DNA of 64,000 nucleotides from RYN-230 sp036509255 (GCA_036509255.1 DATCFY010000029.1:1-64000), one strand, 5' to 3'. Shown: positions 24,586 through 32,976, counted from the first letter of the stretch. The notes: a model not told the origin generated them from the letters alone. Translations and numbers: made by a program.

Positions 24586-25967
24586 TGGCCCGGCGCATCG
24601 TGCTCACGATGCTCGCCCTGATCGGGGCGTTGCTGGTGACCACCGTGGTGCCGCTCGGGCTGATCACCACCGGTCGCGAGCGGAGTTCCTTCCAGCAGGA
24701 CACGATGCTGTCCGCCCGGGCGCTGGCCGGGCTGGCCGAGGACCGGCTGGCCGACCGGCCCCCGGCCGGGGTCGGCGCGGTGACCCGGGCGCTGGCCCAG
24801 GCCCGGCAGGCCGGGGAACAGGTCCGGTTGTACAGCGCCAGCCGGCGGGTGGTCACCGGCACCGGCGGCAGCGACGCCGCGATCCCGGCCGCCACGCTGA
24901 CCGCGGCGCTGCACGGCCGGACCGTCGTGGACAGCCGGGCCGATGACCGGCTGCGGGTGACGGTCCCGGTGCTGGGAGACAGCAGTGGCGCCGTGGTCGG
25001 CGCCGTGGTGCTGTCCAGGTCGTCCGCGGAACTGGAGGAACGCGTCAGCGTCCTGTGGACCTGGCTGGGCGCGGTGGCCCTGGCCGGGCTGGCCGCCGCG
25101 GCGATCGCGGCGATCGCCCTGGGCCGGTGGGTCAGCCGCCCGCTCAGCTCCCTGGACGCCGCCGCCCAGCGACTAGGCAGCGGGGCGCTGGACACCCGGT
25201 CAGCCGCCGGGGCCGGGCCGCCCGAGGTGCGGCGGCTCGCCCGCAACTTCAACGGCATGGCCGGGCGACTGGAGTCCCTGGTGCACGGGAACCGCGCCAC
25301 GATGGCGGACGTTTCCCACCAGCTGCGCACGCCGCTGGCCGCGCTACGGCTCCGGCTGGACGTGCTCATCCAGGACACCGACCCCGAGACAGCGGAGGAA
25401 CTGGCCGGGGCGCAGGATGAGATTGCCCGGCTGTCCCATCTGGTGGACGGGCTGCTGGCGCTGGCGCGCGCGGAGAACGTGCTGGTCGAGCCGGTCAGCA
25501 TCCGGGTCGATGAGGTGCTCCTGGACCGGGCAGCCGCCTGGCTGCCGGTGGCGGAAGAGCGCGGGGTCCTGCTCCGCCCGTCGTGCCCAGGCCCGGTGCC
25601 GGCCATGGCCGGCCAGGGGCACCTGGAGCAGGTCCTGGACAACCTGCTGGCCAACGCGCTCGACGCGGTCCCTCCAGGCGGGCATATCGAGGTCACCGCC
25701 GGCGCGGGCGGGGACGGGGCCCAGGTGGTGGTGGCCGACGACGGGCCGGGGATGACCCCGCGCCAGCAGCAGATGGCGTTCCGCCGCTTCGCCAGCAGTA
25801 CGCCGGGCGGGGCCGGGCTGGGCCTGGCCATCGTGCACCGCCTGGTGACCTCCAACGGCGGCTCGGCGGTGCTGTCGGATACCCCCGGCGGGGGGCTTAC
25901 CGTCACCGTGACACTGCCTGCACAGCCGCCGGACCGGGCTCGCCGGCCGGGTCTGGTGTCCGACTAA
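24585..25967 (+). CDS. Membrane sensor histidine kinase
   Basis: Encodes 460 aa. The first membrane helix is LTMLALIGALLVTTVVPLGLI. A sensor domain of about 120 residues is followed by a second helix (AVALAGLAAAAIAAIALGRWV) and a HAMP domain. The phospho-acceptor His is at about 245 in ADVSHQLRTPL. The ATP-binding part shows the N box (LEQVLDNLLANALDA), the G1 box (VADDGPGM) and the G2 box (GGAGLGLAIVHRL). It partners the preceding regulator. The signal is unknown. Confidence 0.93.
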   Translation: MARRIVLTMLALIGALLVTTVVPLGLITTGRERSSFQQDTMLSARALAGLAEDRLADRPPAGVGAVTRALAQARQAGEQVRLYSASRRVVTGTGGSDAAIPAATLTAALHGRTVVDSRADDRLRVTVPVLGDSSGAVVGAVVLSRSSAELEERVSVLWTWLGAVALAGLAAAAIAAIALGRWVSRPLSSLDAAAQRLGSGALDTRSAAGAGPPEVRRLARNFNGMAGRLESLVHGNRATMADVSHQLRTPLAALRLRLDVLIQDTDPETAEELAGAQDEIARLSHLVDGLLALARAENVLVEPVSIRVDEVLLDRAAAWLPVAEERGVLLRPSCPGPVPAMAGQGHLEQVLDNLLANALDAVPPGGHIEVTAGAGGDGAQVVVADDGPGMTPRQQQMAFRRFASSTPGGAGLGLAIVHRLVTSNGGSAVLSDTPGGGLTVTVTLPAQPPDRARRPGLVSD

Positions 25968-25990
25968 GGTCGGGCTTTTCCTTACCGGTT

Positions 25991-26007
25991 CTGAACAGTT
26001 CCTGAAC
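25991..26007. promoter_or_regulatory. 11-bp-spaced direct repeat, candidate regulator site
   Basis: CTGAAC occurs at 25991-25996 and 26002-26007, exactly 11 bp apart, each preceded by a T-rich base pair or two, in the 160-bp gap between the kinase gene and the next gene. Tandem half-sites with an 11-bp period are typical for OmpR/PhoP-type regulators. It may control the cytochrome-like gene at 26127. Confidence 0.5.
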
Positions 26008-26126
26008 TAGTTCCCGGCCGCCTCACCCGCAGGCTTGAGATGCGGGGATCAGCTTGTCCCCGCGCGTTGTCTCCGGGCTGGCGTCGTGTGTTCGCCGGCC
26101 CCGCGTCGACCAGGGAGGAAGTGGGC

Positions 26127-26963
26127 ATGACGGGGTACCGGCCGGGACCGGGGGCGCGTGAGGATCCCGCCGGTCCGCGTGGCTCCCGCCGCTCGCTTGG
26201 CCCCTACGGTCCCCGCGATGACCCCGCCCCCCAGGATCCGGGCGGCCGCTACGATGCGCCGCCGCCGCACCGGCCGCGGGCTGCGGGGCCGCCGCCCCGC
26301 AGGCCGCGGCCTCCCGCGCGTCCCTGGGAGCAGCCCGGCCCGGCCCGGTCGGCTGCTCCCGGGGACAACACCGGAGGCGCCGAGGGCAACGAGCGGCTCA
26401 CCGCGTCGACCGGCGCCGTGCTCCTGGTGCTGTTCGCCGCCGAGGGCTTCACTGTCCTGTCCATCCACCAGATGATCACCGTGCACTTCTTCCTCGGCAT
26501 GCTGCTGATCGGCCCCGTCGCGCTGAAGGCCGGGTCGGTGATCTACCGGTTCGCCCGCTACTACAGCGGTGCCCGCGAGTACCGGCGCAAGGGGCCGCCT
26601 GCGCCGCTGCTCCGCCTGCTCGGGCCGTTCGTGCTGATCACGTCGCTTGGCGTCATCGGTACCGGCGTGATGCTGGCCTTCACCGGGACGGCCGCCGGGC
26701 CGTGGCTCTTCCTGCACAAGGCGTTCTTCGTGCTCTGGTTCGGCGTGATGACGATTCATGTCCTCACGTACGTCTGGCGGCTGCCCCGGTTGATCGGAGC
26801 TGACCTCCGGGGCCCGGCCGGTTTCAACCGGGCCCGCGGTGTCCTGGCCGGCCGCGCCACGCGGTGGCTGCTGCTGACGGCCTCGATCGTGTGCGGCCTG
26901 CTCATCGCCGCGATGACGGTACACCTGGCCGCCCCCTGGGCGGGATTCCACCACTTCGGCTGA
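26127..26963 (+). CDS. Cytochrome b561-like/DUF4405-type membrane protein
   Basis: Encodes 278 aa from ATG 26127 with AGGGAGG upstream. About 90 N-terminal residues are Pro/Arg/Gly-rich and disordered. Four membrane helices follow: LLVLFAAEGFTVLSIHQMITVHFFLG split by a turn, PFVLITSLGVIGTGVMLAF, FFVLWFGVMTIHVLTYVWRL and LLLTASIVCGLLIAAMTVHLA. Paired His residues in helices 1 and 3 could hold haem b. It lies directly after a two-component system and a possible regulator site, so it may be that system's target. Haem binding is inferred, not proved. Confidence 0.7.
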   Translation: MTGYRPGPGAREDPAGPRGSRRSLGPYGPRDDPAPQDPGGRYDAPPPHRPRAAGPPPRRPRPPARPWEQPGPARSAAPGDNTGGAEGNERLTASTGAVLLVLFAAEGFTVLSIHQMITVHFFLGMLLIGPVALKAGSVIYRFARYYSGAREYRRKGPPAPLLRLLGPFVLITSLGVIGTGVMLAFTGTAAGPWLFLHKAFFVLWFGVMTIHVLTYVWRLPRLIGADLRGPAGFNRARGVLAGRATRWLLLTASIVCGLLIAAMTVHLAAPWAGFHHFG

Positions 26964-26968
26964 GCCGG

Positions 26969-26998
26969 CTCATCGTGACCGCGCTCATCGTGACCGCG
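26969..26998. repeat. 15-bp tandem duplication after a stop codon
   Basis: CTCATCGTGACCGCG is present twice in a row, beginning 5 bp after the stop codon of the b561-like gene. Confidence 0.9.
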
Positions 26999-27043
26999 CC
27001 GATCGCGGGGTGCCCTGTCGGGCCGGGCCGCCGGGCTGCCTGC

Positions 27044-27358
27044 TCAGGCCTCGTAGTCGAAGATCAGGGCCAGGGCGTCGTCCAGCTTGCGCATGGTCTC
27101 CTCGGCGAGCTGGCCGATCCGGTTGCCGGAGAGCCGGCTGCGCCGGACCCGCACTGCGGAGTAGGACTCCAGGTGCCCGGAGACTGGATCGTTGCGGCTG
27201 AGGGCCACGACATACGGGGTCTCGGTCAGGTCAGGCCGGTCGCTGACCTTGACCACCACGGGATGGCCGGTGATCGCGTTGAAGCCGTCGTTGCTGACGA
27301 TGGCGACATACCCGGCCCGGGCTACTCCCTTATACGCGAAAATGTCACCGCGGTTCAC
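27044..27358 (-). CDS. MazF/PemK-like toxin
   Basis: Encodes 104 aa. It starts MNRGDIFAYKG and continues VAIVSNDGFNAITGHPVVVK, the usual beta-barrel start of PemK/MazF-fold endoribonuclease toxins. Next comes YVVALSRNDPVSG and a C-terminal helix ETMRKLDDALALIFD. Its start overlaps the stop of the upstream antitoxin gene by 4 bp. The family cleaves mRNA. The classical RP-x-x motif after strand 1 is replaced by a shorter loop, so the exact subfamily is uncertain. Confidence 0.8.
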   Translation of the reverse strand: MNRGDIFAYKGVARAGYVAIVSNDGFNAITGHPVVVKVSDRPDLTETPYVVALSRNDPVSGHLESYSAVRVRRSRLSGNRIGQLAEETMRKLDDALALIFDYEA

Positions 27359-27603
27359 GCGGCGCCCTTGCCGGCGCTAGGCGGGAAGTCGCCTGCGTTA
27401 GCCTCCGTCCACTCCGCCCAGTCGTGACCAGTGGTCCGGTCGGCTTCGGCGATCACGCTCGCCGCATCGCGCTGGATCTTCTCCCGCGCGGCCCGCGTCA
27501 TCCACGCCGACATGGACAGCCCTGCGCGGTCAGCCTCGGCACGAGCCTGCCGGTAAGCGCGCTCACCCATGCTGATGCTGAAAGTTTTCACGGACATGCT
27601 CAC
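27355..27603 (-). CDS. Antitoxin of the MazF-like pair
   Basis: Encodes 82 aa; an ATG two codons in (MSVKTFSISMG) is an alternative start. The N-terminal half looks like a ribbon-helix-helix DNA-binding domain (KTFSISMGERAYRQARAEAD, SMSAWMTRAAREKI). The acidic C-terminal half (ADRTTGHDWAEWTEANAGD) is typical of toxin-wrapping tails. The antitoxin comes first and is coupled to the toxin by a 4-bp overlap. Both are on the same strand as the encapsulin operon, which ends about 110 bp upstream. Confidence 0.8.
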   Translation of the reverse strand: MSMSVKTFSISMGERAYRQARAEADRAGLSMSAWMTRAAREKIQRDAASVIAEADRTTGHDWAEWTEANAGDFPPSAGKGAA

Positions 27604-27711
27604 AACGCTAGCAATGAGATTCCTGTTAACAGGGCCGAACGCCCAATCGGGTAGCAGCCCCGGCCGCCCGCCTTGCCCGCCCGCGCGGACGTCCGGCCGC
27701 TGCGCCGCCGG

Positions 27712-28515
27712 TCAGGAGGCGGTGGCCAGGGCGACCGCAGCCTCGGACGTGTAGGCGAGGAACGTGAACGTCTCCTGGAGGTACAACTCCACGCTGGCCG
27801 CGTCGTGGCTGAGGTACCCGATGGAGATGTCCTGGCCGAGATGCAGGTCGAAATCGCCGCCGCGGGTCGAGAGCACGAAGGCGCCCTCGATAGCCGGGGC
27901 CCAGATGATGTCCCCGCTGATCAGCCTGTTGATGTGCTCGTGGATCGGGTACCCGTGGTCACGCGTCTCGCTTACCGCGGTGTACGCGTCGGCGCTGAGC
28001 ACGACCGAGTACGGGCCGTTGACTCCCGCGATCCGCAGGTAACGCAGGGCCTCGGCGACCGCCTCAGGGTAGCTGCGCACGTCACCGGGCAGCGTCATCG
28101 GCGGGTTGCTCGTCTCCTGCCGGACCCCGGAGATCCCCCCCGCCGCAAATCCCTCGAAGACGGCCCGGTCTTCGGCGAACGCGATCTGCCGGGCCGCGTC
28201 CTTGACCGGCTGCCAGTCAGAATCCTGGGCGCCCCGCAGCACGTCGTCGATCGCGCTGCGGTCCACCCGGAACGGGACCCGGAACTCGACGACCGGCTTG
28301 GCCTCGCGCTGCCGGGCGAGCACCCCGTCGCGCGGGGCCTCGATATCGAGCAGATGCCCGGTGCCGACCGCGGACAGCGTGCTCCCGCCGGGCCCGGACA
28401 CGTCTACCACGCGGCGTCCCGCCAGGTTGCGCTTGAGGGTGCGGGCGGCCTCTTTCTCGATCTGGGACCAGGCTGCGTCAGAGATCGGGGCCAGTTCCCG
28501 GTGCAGGTTATCCAT
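27712..28515 (-). CDS. enc: Encapsulin shell protein (family 1)
   Basis: Encodes 267 aa, the usual length for a family 1 encapsulin with HK97 fold. Typical segments include NLHRELAPISDAAWSQIEKEA at the start, split here after residue 20, then RTLKRNLAGRRVVDVSGP, FRVPFRVDRSAIDDVLRGA, YSVVLSADAYTAVSET and IIWAPAIEGAFVLSTRGGDF. Subunits assemble into a protein nanocompartment. The gene overlaps the DyP peroxidase gene by 8 bp, and that protein carries a cargo-loading peptide, so the compartment should hold DyP. Confidence 0.95.
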   Translation of the reverse strand: MDNLHRELAPISDAAWSQIEKEAARTLKRNLAGRRVVDVSGPGGSTLSAVGTGHLLDIEAPRDGVLARQREAKPVVEFRVPFRVDRSAIDDVLRGAQDSDWQPVKDAARQIAFAEDRAVFEGFAAGGISGVRQETSNPPMTLPGDVRSYPEAVAEALRYLRIAGVNGPYSVVLSADAYTAVSETRDHGYPIHEHINRLISGDIIWAPAIEGAFVLSTRGGDFDLHLGQDISIGYLSHDAASVELYLQETFTFLAYTSEAAVALATAS

Positions 28516-29677
28516 GCTGCGTCACTCCTCGTAGGCTGCCGATGCCGAGCGATCCGGTGGATCCGGGCGGTGCGGCCGGACCGGACGCGTGGTCCTCATC
28601 TGTGCCGGCCTCGTCTGTGCCGTCCTTGCCTGTGCCGTCCTGGCCGCCGTCATCCTGGTCCGGCTCCGTCCCCGGGCCGTCGTCCGCCGGGGCGTCGGCC
28701 AGGCTTTCCAGCAGCGGCACCGACGGTACGAAAAACAGGCTGCCGGTCACCGCGCGGCTCACGTCGAGCAGCCGGTCGTAGTTGCCCGGCGGGCGCCCGA
28801 CGAACATGTTGACCAGCATCAGCTCGATGGGCGCGGGGGACCGCGCGTAGCCGATGAAGTAAGTGCCGAACTCGCCGTCGGCCGTACGGCCGAACGGCAT
28901 GTTGTCGCGGACGATCTGGATCTCTTCGCCGTCCTCGGTGGTGATGGTGGTCAGCGCGTTGTGGGCGTAGGTGGGCTTGACGTCGTCAGCGAGCTCGATG
29001 TCGTCCAGCTTGGTCCGGCCGATGATCTGCTCCTGCTGCTCGGTGGGCAGCGCGTTCCACCGGTCCAGGTCGTGCAGGTACTTCTGGACGACCACGTAGC
29101 TCCCGCCGGCGTAGGCCGGGTCCTCGGCTCCGATGACCGTCGCCTGGACCGCCTCGTCGCCGACGGGGTTCTCGGTCCCGTCGACGAAGCCGATCAGGTC
29201 CCGGTCGTCGAAGTACCGGAAGCCGTGCACCTCATCGGCGCTGTCCAGAGCGTCGCCCAGCCGGGAGGTAATGTGCGTGGCCAGCTCGAAGCACAGGTCC
29301 ATCCGCTCCGCGCGGATGTGGAACAACAGGTCCCCAGGAGTGGCCACGGCGTGCCGGTCACCGGCCCGGATCTCACGGAACGGGTGCAGTCCCGCGGGCC
29401 GCTCGGGGCCGGCCAGCCGGTCCCACAGCTGTGCCCCGAAGCCCACCACGCAGGTCAGCTTGCCGTCCAGGTCACGGAAACCGACCGCACGCAGGAGCCC
29501 CCCAAGATCACCGCACAAGGCACGGACCGCCGCGTCGCTGGCCGGGCCGGGCCGCACGGTCACCACGAGGAAGATAGCCGCGCCAGTCAGCGGCGCCGCG
29601 ACCGGCTGCGTCACCGGCTGCGTCACCGGCTGCGGGGCGGGTCCGGCCGCGGGTCGCGGCGCGCCATCCAGGGTCAT
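28508..29677 (-). CDS. dyp: DyP-type peroxidase, encapsulin cargo
   Basis: Encodes 389 aa from ATG 29677. The frame is open 22 codons further, without family similarity. The N-terminus has QPVTQPVTQPV repeats. The peroxidase domain shows the GxxDG motif in GFVDGTENPVGDEA, DDRDLIGF and a haem-ligand region near DNMPFGRTADGEFGTYFIGYAR. After about residue 315 comes an acidic, disordered linker with GT-rich pentapeptides. The C-terminal end, GSLGIGSLRG, is the standard encapsulin targeting peptide. The enzyme oxidises dyes or phenolics with H2O2. It is translationally coupled to the encapsulin gene. Confidence 0.95.
   Translation of the reverse strand: MTLDGAPRPAAGPAPQPVTQPVTQPVAAPLTGAAIFLVVTVRPGPASDAAVRALCGDLGGLLRAVGFRDLDGKLTCVVGFGAQLWDRLAGPERPAGLHPFREIRAGDRHAVATPGDLLFHIRAERMDLCFELATHITSRLGDALDSADEVHGFRYFDDRDLIGFVDGTENPVGDEAVQATVIGAEDPAYAGGSYVVVQKYLHDLDRWNALPTEQQEQIIGRTKLDDIELADDVKPTYAHNALTTITTEDGEEIQIVRDNMPFGRTADGEFGTYFIGYARSPAPIELMLVNMFVGRPPGNYDRLLDVSRAVTGSLFFVPSVPLLESLADAPADDGPGTEPDQDDGGQDGTGKDGTDEAGTDEDHASGPAAPPGSTGSLGIGSLRGVTQHG
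28596..28640. repeat. 15-bp tandem repeat in the DyP linker
   Basis: Three 15-bp units of the type TCGTCTGTGCCGTCC. In the minus-strand frame they encode the pentapeptides DGTGK, DGTDE and AGTDE of the flexible linker between the peroxidase domain and the cargo-loading peptide. Confidence 0.85.
29601..29636. repeat. 12-bp tandem repeat near the DyP N-terminus
   Basis: Three 12-bp units of ACCGGCTGCGTC (the last one ends GGG), encoding the QPVT tetrapeptide repeats at the start of the peroxidase. Confidence 0.85.
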
Positions 29678-29752
29678 CAGCGGTCCTGGTGCTCGGTGTT
29701 CGTGGAGTTCAGGAGACGTTCCGTAGCGGTACCTGCGTCCCAAGGTACCTGT

Positions 29753-30802
29753 CTACAGATGGGGCCCGAGCAGGGTCAGGTCTGCGGGCGAAAGCCGGTC
29801 GCGGGCCGTCTTGGCCTGGTGCCAGTACGGGTAGAGCAGCGGCGGCTCGCTCACCTTATCCAGCCGCGCCATGTCCGCGTCGCTGAGCTTCAGATCGGCC
29901 GCAGCCAGGTTGTCAGCCAGCTGGTCCGTGGTCCGCGCGCCAATCACCAGCGATGTCACCGCGGGCTTGCGCAGCAGGTAGGCCAGGGCGACCTGGGCCG
30001 CGGAGACCCCATGCCCGGCGCCGATCTCGATCAGCACCTCGACGGTGTCGTACAGCTTCTCCTTGTCGTAGACCGGGGGCTCGTTCCAGTCGGTCAGCTG
30101 CCGGGAACCGGAGTCCGGCTGCTCGTCGCGGCGGTACTTCCCGGACAGCAGGCCGCCCGCGAGCGGGCTCCACACCAGCACGCCCAGCCCTTGGTCCACG
30201 GCCGCCGGGATCAGCTCGTACTCGGCATCACGCGCCTGCAGCGAGTAGTAGATCTGCTGGCTGACGAACCGGGGCAGGCCGTGCAGGCTGGACGTGCCGA
30301 GGGCCTTCATCAGCTGCCAGCCGGCGTAGTTGGAGACGCCGACATACCGGACCTTGCCCGAGCGGACCAGCAGGTCGAGCGCCTCCAGTGTCTCCTCCAG
30401 CGGCGTCACCCCATCCCACTCGTGCACCTGGTACAGGTCGATGTGGTCGGTGCGGAGGCGGCGCAGGCTGGCCTCGCAGCCGGAGACGACATGGTGCAGG
30501 GACAGGCCGGCGTCGTTGGGGCCATCGCCCATCGGCATCCGGACCTTGGTGGCCACCAGCACGTCATCGCGGCGTCCCTCAAGGACCTCGCCGACGATGT
30601 CCTCGGCAAGCCCGGCCGAGTACACGTCCGCGGTATCGATGAGGTTGATCCCGGCGTCCAGGCACATGTCCACCTGGCGCCGGGCCTCGTCCACGCCGGT
30701 CGAGCCGACGCTCGCGAACCCCCCGGCGCCGCCGAAGGTCATCGTGCCCATGGTGAGCACGGAAATCCTGAGCCCTGATCTTCCCAGCGTTCGATATTCC
30801 AT
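29753..30802 (-). CDS. Aldo/keto reductase
   Basis: Encodes 349 aa with a TIM-barrel aldo/keto reductase pattern: MEYRTLGRSGLRISVL, the catalytic Asp and Tyr in LIDTADVYSAG, Lys in LVATKVRM and His in LYQVHEWDG. The C-terminal cofactor loop SLVIGARTTDQLADNL binds NADPH. It resembles the YajO/PhnI group acting on carbonyl compounds. It sits 75 bp upstream of the DyP gene on the same strand and could be the first gene of the nanocompartment operon. That link rests only on position. Confidence 0.92.
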   Translation of the reverse strand: MEYRTLGRSGLRISVLTMGTMTFGGAGGFASVGSTGVDEARRQVDMCLDAGINLIDTADVYSAGLAEDIVGEVLEGRRDDVLVATKVRMPMGDGPNDAGLSLHHVVSGCEASLRRLRTDHIDLYQVHEWDGVTPLEETLEALDLLVRSGKVRYVGVSNYAGWQLMKALGTSSLHGLPRFVSQQIYYSLQARDAEYELIPAAVDQGLGVLVWSPLAGGLLSGKYRRDEQPDSGSRQLTDWNEPPVYDKEKLYDTVEVLIEIGAGHGVSAAQVALAYLLRKPAVTSLVIGARTTDQLADNLAAADLKLSDADMARLDKVSEPPLLYPYWHQAKTARDRLSPADLTLLGPHL

Positions 30803-30928
30803 GCTAAAACCCTATCCACCCGCCTGCCGCCGCCGCGGGGGCGGGTTGTCCCGGCGCCCGGGAGCGGGCTCCGGCGCCGGGTGCTGCACCAGTCCCCCGC
30901 CCGCTGGCCGTGGCCTCGCGGGCCGCTA

Positions 30929-31810
30929 TTACGTTCCGGCCGGGCCGCGCATTGCCTCGCGGGCCCCCGGCACGACCTCTTCGGCGAAGATGCGCGACTG
31001 GCGTTCCCGGTCCCCGGACGGCCAGAACACGAACGCGTTCATCTGGTAGTCCGTGTACAGGCTGGCCAGCGTCTCGATCCAACGTTCCGCCGGGCCGTGG
31101 AACGGGCCCTGGTCGTCCGCGGAGATCAGCCCCGGGACGTTGTAGAGCCGGGTGATGCGCTCCGGATCACGGTTCTCCTCCAGCGCGGCCCCCGTGATGA
31201 TGTCGTTCAGTTCCGGCAGCCGCTCGGGGGGCACGTAGGGCGCGGACACCGACCAGCCATCCGCCTTCGCGCCGACCAGTGCCGCGGCCCGCGGCCCCAC
31301 CACGCCGAGCCACAGCCCGACCGCGTGCGCCGGGCGCGGTCCGGGCTGAACCGCGGGTGCCTGGTAGTAGGTCCCCCCGAAACTGAGCGGCCCGCCCGCC
31401 CAGCTCGCCCGGATGATGTCGATCGCCTCGCTGAGGGCCGCGCGGGCCTGGCCCGGCGTGCGCCGCGGGCCGCCCATGCCCGCGATGGCATCCGCGAAGG
31501 CGCCGGCCCCGAGCCCGAGCTCGAACCGGCCGCCGCTCAGCACGTCGATGCTGGCCGCTTGCTTGGCCAGCATGGCCGGCGGTCGCAGCGGCAGGTTCGC
31601 CACGTTGGGAAACAGGTGTACCCGGCTGGTCCGGGCGGCCAGCCAGGTGATGACCGAGAACGTGTCGAGGAAATCCGGGTTGTAGGGGTGGTCCTGGATG
31701 CCCACGTACTCCAGGCCGGCCGAATCGGCGATGGCGGCGATCCGCCCGGCGATGGCCAGCCCGCTGGCGTGGGGGTCGACGTTCAGGCCGAAGGCGGGTG
31801 GCTGCGCCAT
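30929..31810 (-). CDS. LLM-class flavin/F420-dependent oxidoreductase
   Basis: Encodes 293 aa. It has the luciferase-like barrel: GLEYVGIQDHPYNPDFLD, the non-prolyl cis region and VLSGGRFELGLGAGAF with the cofactor-binding Gly-rich loop. A later segment, AALVGAKADGW, also supports the family. In Actinobacteria many of these enzymes use coenzyme F420. Its first codons overlap the end of the MarR regulator gene by 28 bp, so regulator and enzyme are co-expressed. The substrate is unknown. Confidence 0.9.
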   Translation of the reverse strand: MAQPPAFGLNVDPHASGLAIAGRIAAIADSAGLEYVGIQDHPYNPDFLDTFSVITWLAARTSRVHLFPNVANLPLRPPAMLAKQAASIDVLSGGRFELGLGAGAFADAIAGMGGPRRTPGQARAALSEAIDIIRASWAGGPLSFGGTYYQAPAVQPGPRPAHAVGLWLGVVGPRAAALVGAKADGWSVSAPYVPPERLPELNDIITGAALEENRDPERITRLYNVPGLISADDQGPFHGPAERWIETLASLYTDYQMNAFVFWPSGDRERQSRIFAEEVVPGAREAMRGPAGT

Positions 31811-32415
31811 GAGTGCTCCTGCGCGGTCGGAGAGTGTCCCGGGTCAGAGTGCTGTGGACCAGAATGCCGTGAATCAGAATGCCGTGAATCAGAATGCCGT
31901 GGGTCGGGGGACCCGGGAGGCGGGCCTGGCTGGCCTTCCGCGACCCGGGTCAGGGCCCGGGCGAGGAGGTCCTGCTCTTCCGGGGTGAGGCGGTCGAGCA
32001 GCAGCTCACTGATCGTCTGGGTATGCACGGCGCCGCCCCGGGCGAGCACCTCGCGGCCTGCGGCGGTCAGGGTGATCAGCACGCCGCGTCCGTCGCCGGG
32101 TGCCCCGGCCCGGTGCAGCCAGCCGTGGCGTTCCAGCCGGGCAACCGCCCGGCTGAGTGAGGGCTGGGTCAGCCGCACCGCGGAGCACAGTTCCCCCAGC
32201 CGGATCCCTGGGTCCGCAGCCCGGTCCACCCGCAGCAGGATCTGGAACTCGTTGATGCTCAGCCCGCAGGTCCGGGTCAGTGCCGCACTCAGCTGCTCGG
32301 TCACCAGTGCGTGTGCCGCGGTCAGGGCGGCCCAGGCCTCGGCGCAGGCGTGCTCGTCCTGGGGTGCGCCGGGTGGCTGCGCTGCCGACATATCCGCTGC
32401 GATCATGACGACCAC
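31783..32415 (-). CDS. MarR-family transcriptional regulator
   Basis: Encodes 210 aa. The winged helix is clear: LSINEFQILLRVDRAADPG, LCSAVRLTQPSLSRAVARLE as recognition helix, and GRGVLITLTAAGREVL as wing. The family usually controls nearby detoxification genes. The last 40 residues are pentapeptides of the type DSRHS from a 15-bp tandem repeat, outside the conserved fold. It overlaps the start of the luciferase-like gene. Candidate operators are the palindromes at 32977-32994 and 18436-18449. Confidence 0.9.
   Translation of the reverse strand: MVVMIAADMSAAQPPGAPQDEHACAEAWAALTAAHALVTEQLSAALTRTCGLSINEFQILLRVDRAADPGIRLGELCSAVRLTQPSLSRAVARLERHGWLHRAGAPGDGRGVLITLTAAGREVLARGGAVHTQTISELLLDRLTPEEQDLLARALTRVAEGQPGPPPGSPDPRHSDSRHSDSRHSGPQHSDPGHSPTAQEHSWRSHPPSA
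31845..31904. repeat. 15-bp tandem repeat, four units, at MarR C-terminus
   Basis: Four 15-bp units of CAGAATGCCGTGAAT (two identical, two variant). On the minus strand they encode DSRHS-type pentapeptides just before the MarR stop codon and the overlapping start of the next gene. Confidence 0.9.
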
Positions 32416-32418
32416 GCC

Positions 32419-32946
32419 TTACCAGCCAGGCCAGCTGGTCCAGGTACGGAGCGTCCCGGAGATCTGCTCTTCCTCGTACTGGAGGTGGTCCAGCAGATCA
32501 TCGCTCAGCGTGCGCAGGGCCGTGACGAGGCGCTGGCGGGCGGCGGTCTCATCCCGCTCGCCGAGCTGGCGTGAGGCGGCCTCGACCTCGTCGAGCAGGT
32601 CGGAGACGCGCGCATGGTCTGCTTCGAGCTTGTCCACCACGGGGTTCAGGGCCGGGTTGGCCTGCCGCAGCGCCGGGAACAGCATCATGGACTCGTGCGT
32701 GTGATGAGAGTGGACCAGCCGGCAGTGCTGCAGGCAGCTGACCTTGAGCTGCCACACCGCGCTGCCCGAGGCCAGCGACCGGATCGCGCCGCGGATCGCG
32801 CTGGCTGGCCGGCCCTGCTCCGCGTCCTCGGCCATCTGGCGGATCAGGCCCAGGTCGTGCCGGATCATGTCGTGCACCCACTTGAGCTCGGCCACCATGG
32901 CCTCACCCCGGGCGTTCGGCCGTCCCTGCTCGGTCAGCGTCATCAT
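32419..32946 (-). CDS. Hemerythrin HHE-domain protein
   Basis: Encodes 175 aa from the double ATG at 32946. A four-helix bundle carries the di-iron ligand pattern: HDMIRHD in helix 1, HSHHTHESMMLFP in helix 2, ADHARV in helix 3 and HLQYEEEQI in helix 4. Bacterial HHE proteins sense or handle O2, NO or oxidative stress. It lies directly upstream of the MarR gene (3-bp gap) on the same strand, so hemerythrin, MarR and the luciferase-like enzyme form one operon. A palindromic operator lies 31 bp before the start. Confidence 0.92.
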   Translation of the reverse strand: MMTLTEQGRPNARGEAMVAELKWVHDMIRHDLGLIRQMAEDAEQGRPASAIRGAIRSLASGSAVWQLKVSCLQHCRLVHSHHTHESMMLFPALRQANPALNPVVDKLEADHARVSDLLDEVEAASRQLGERDETAARQRLVTALRTLSDDLLDHLQYEEEQISGTLRTWTSWPGW

Positions 32947-32976
32947 GCTGTCCGAGGGGCCAGGAGCCCACTTAGA

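Noticed and set aside
28589..30778. 729-codon plus-strand open frame
   Set aside because: It is the mirror frame of the DyP and aldo/keto reductase genes; high GC keeps such antisense frames open. It has no domain features.
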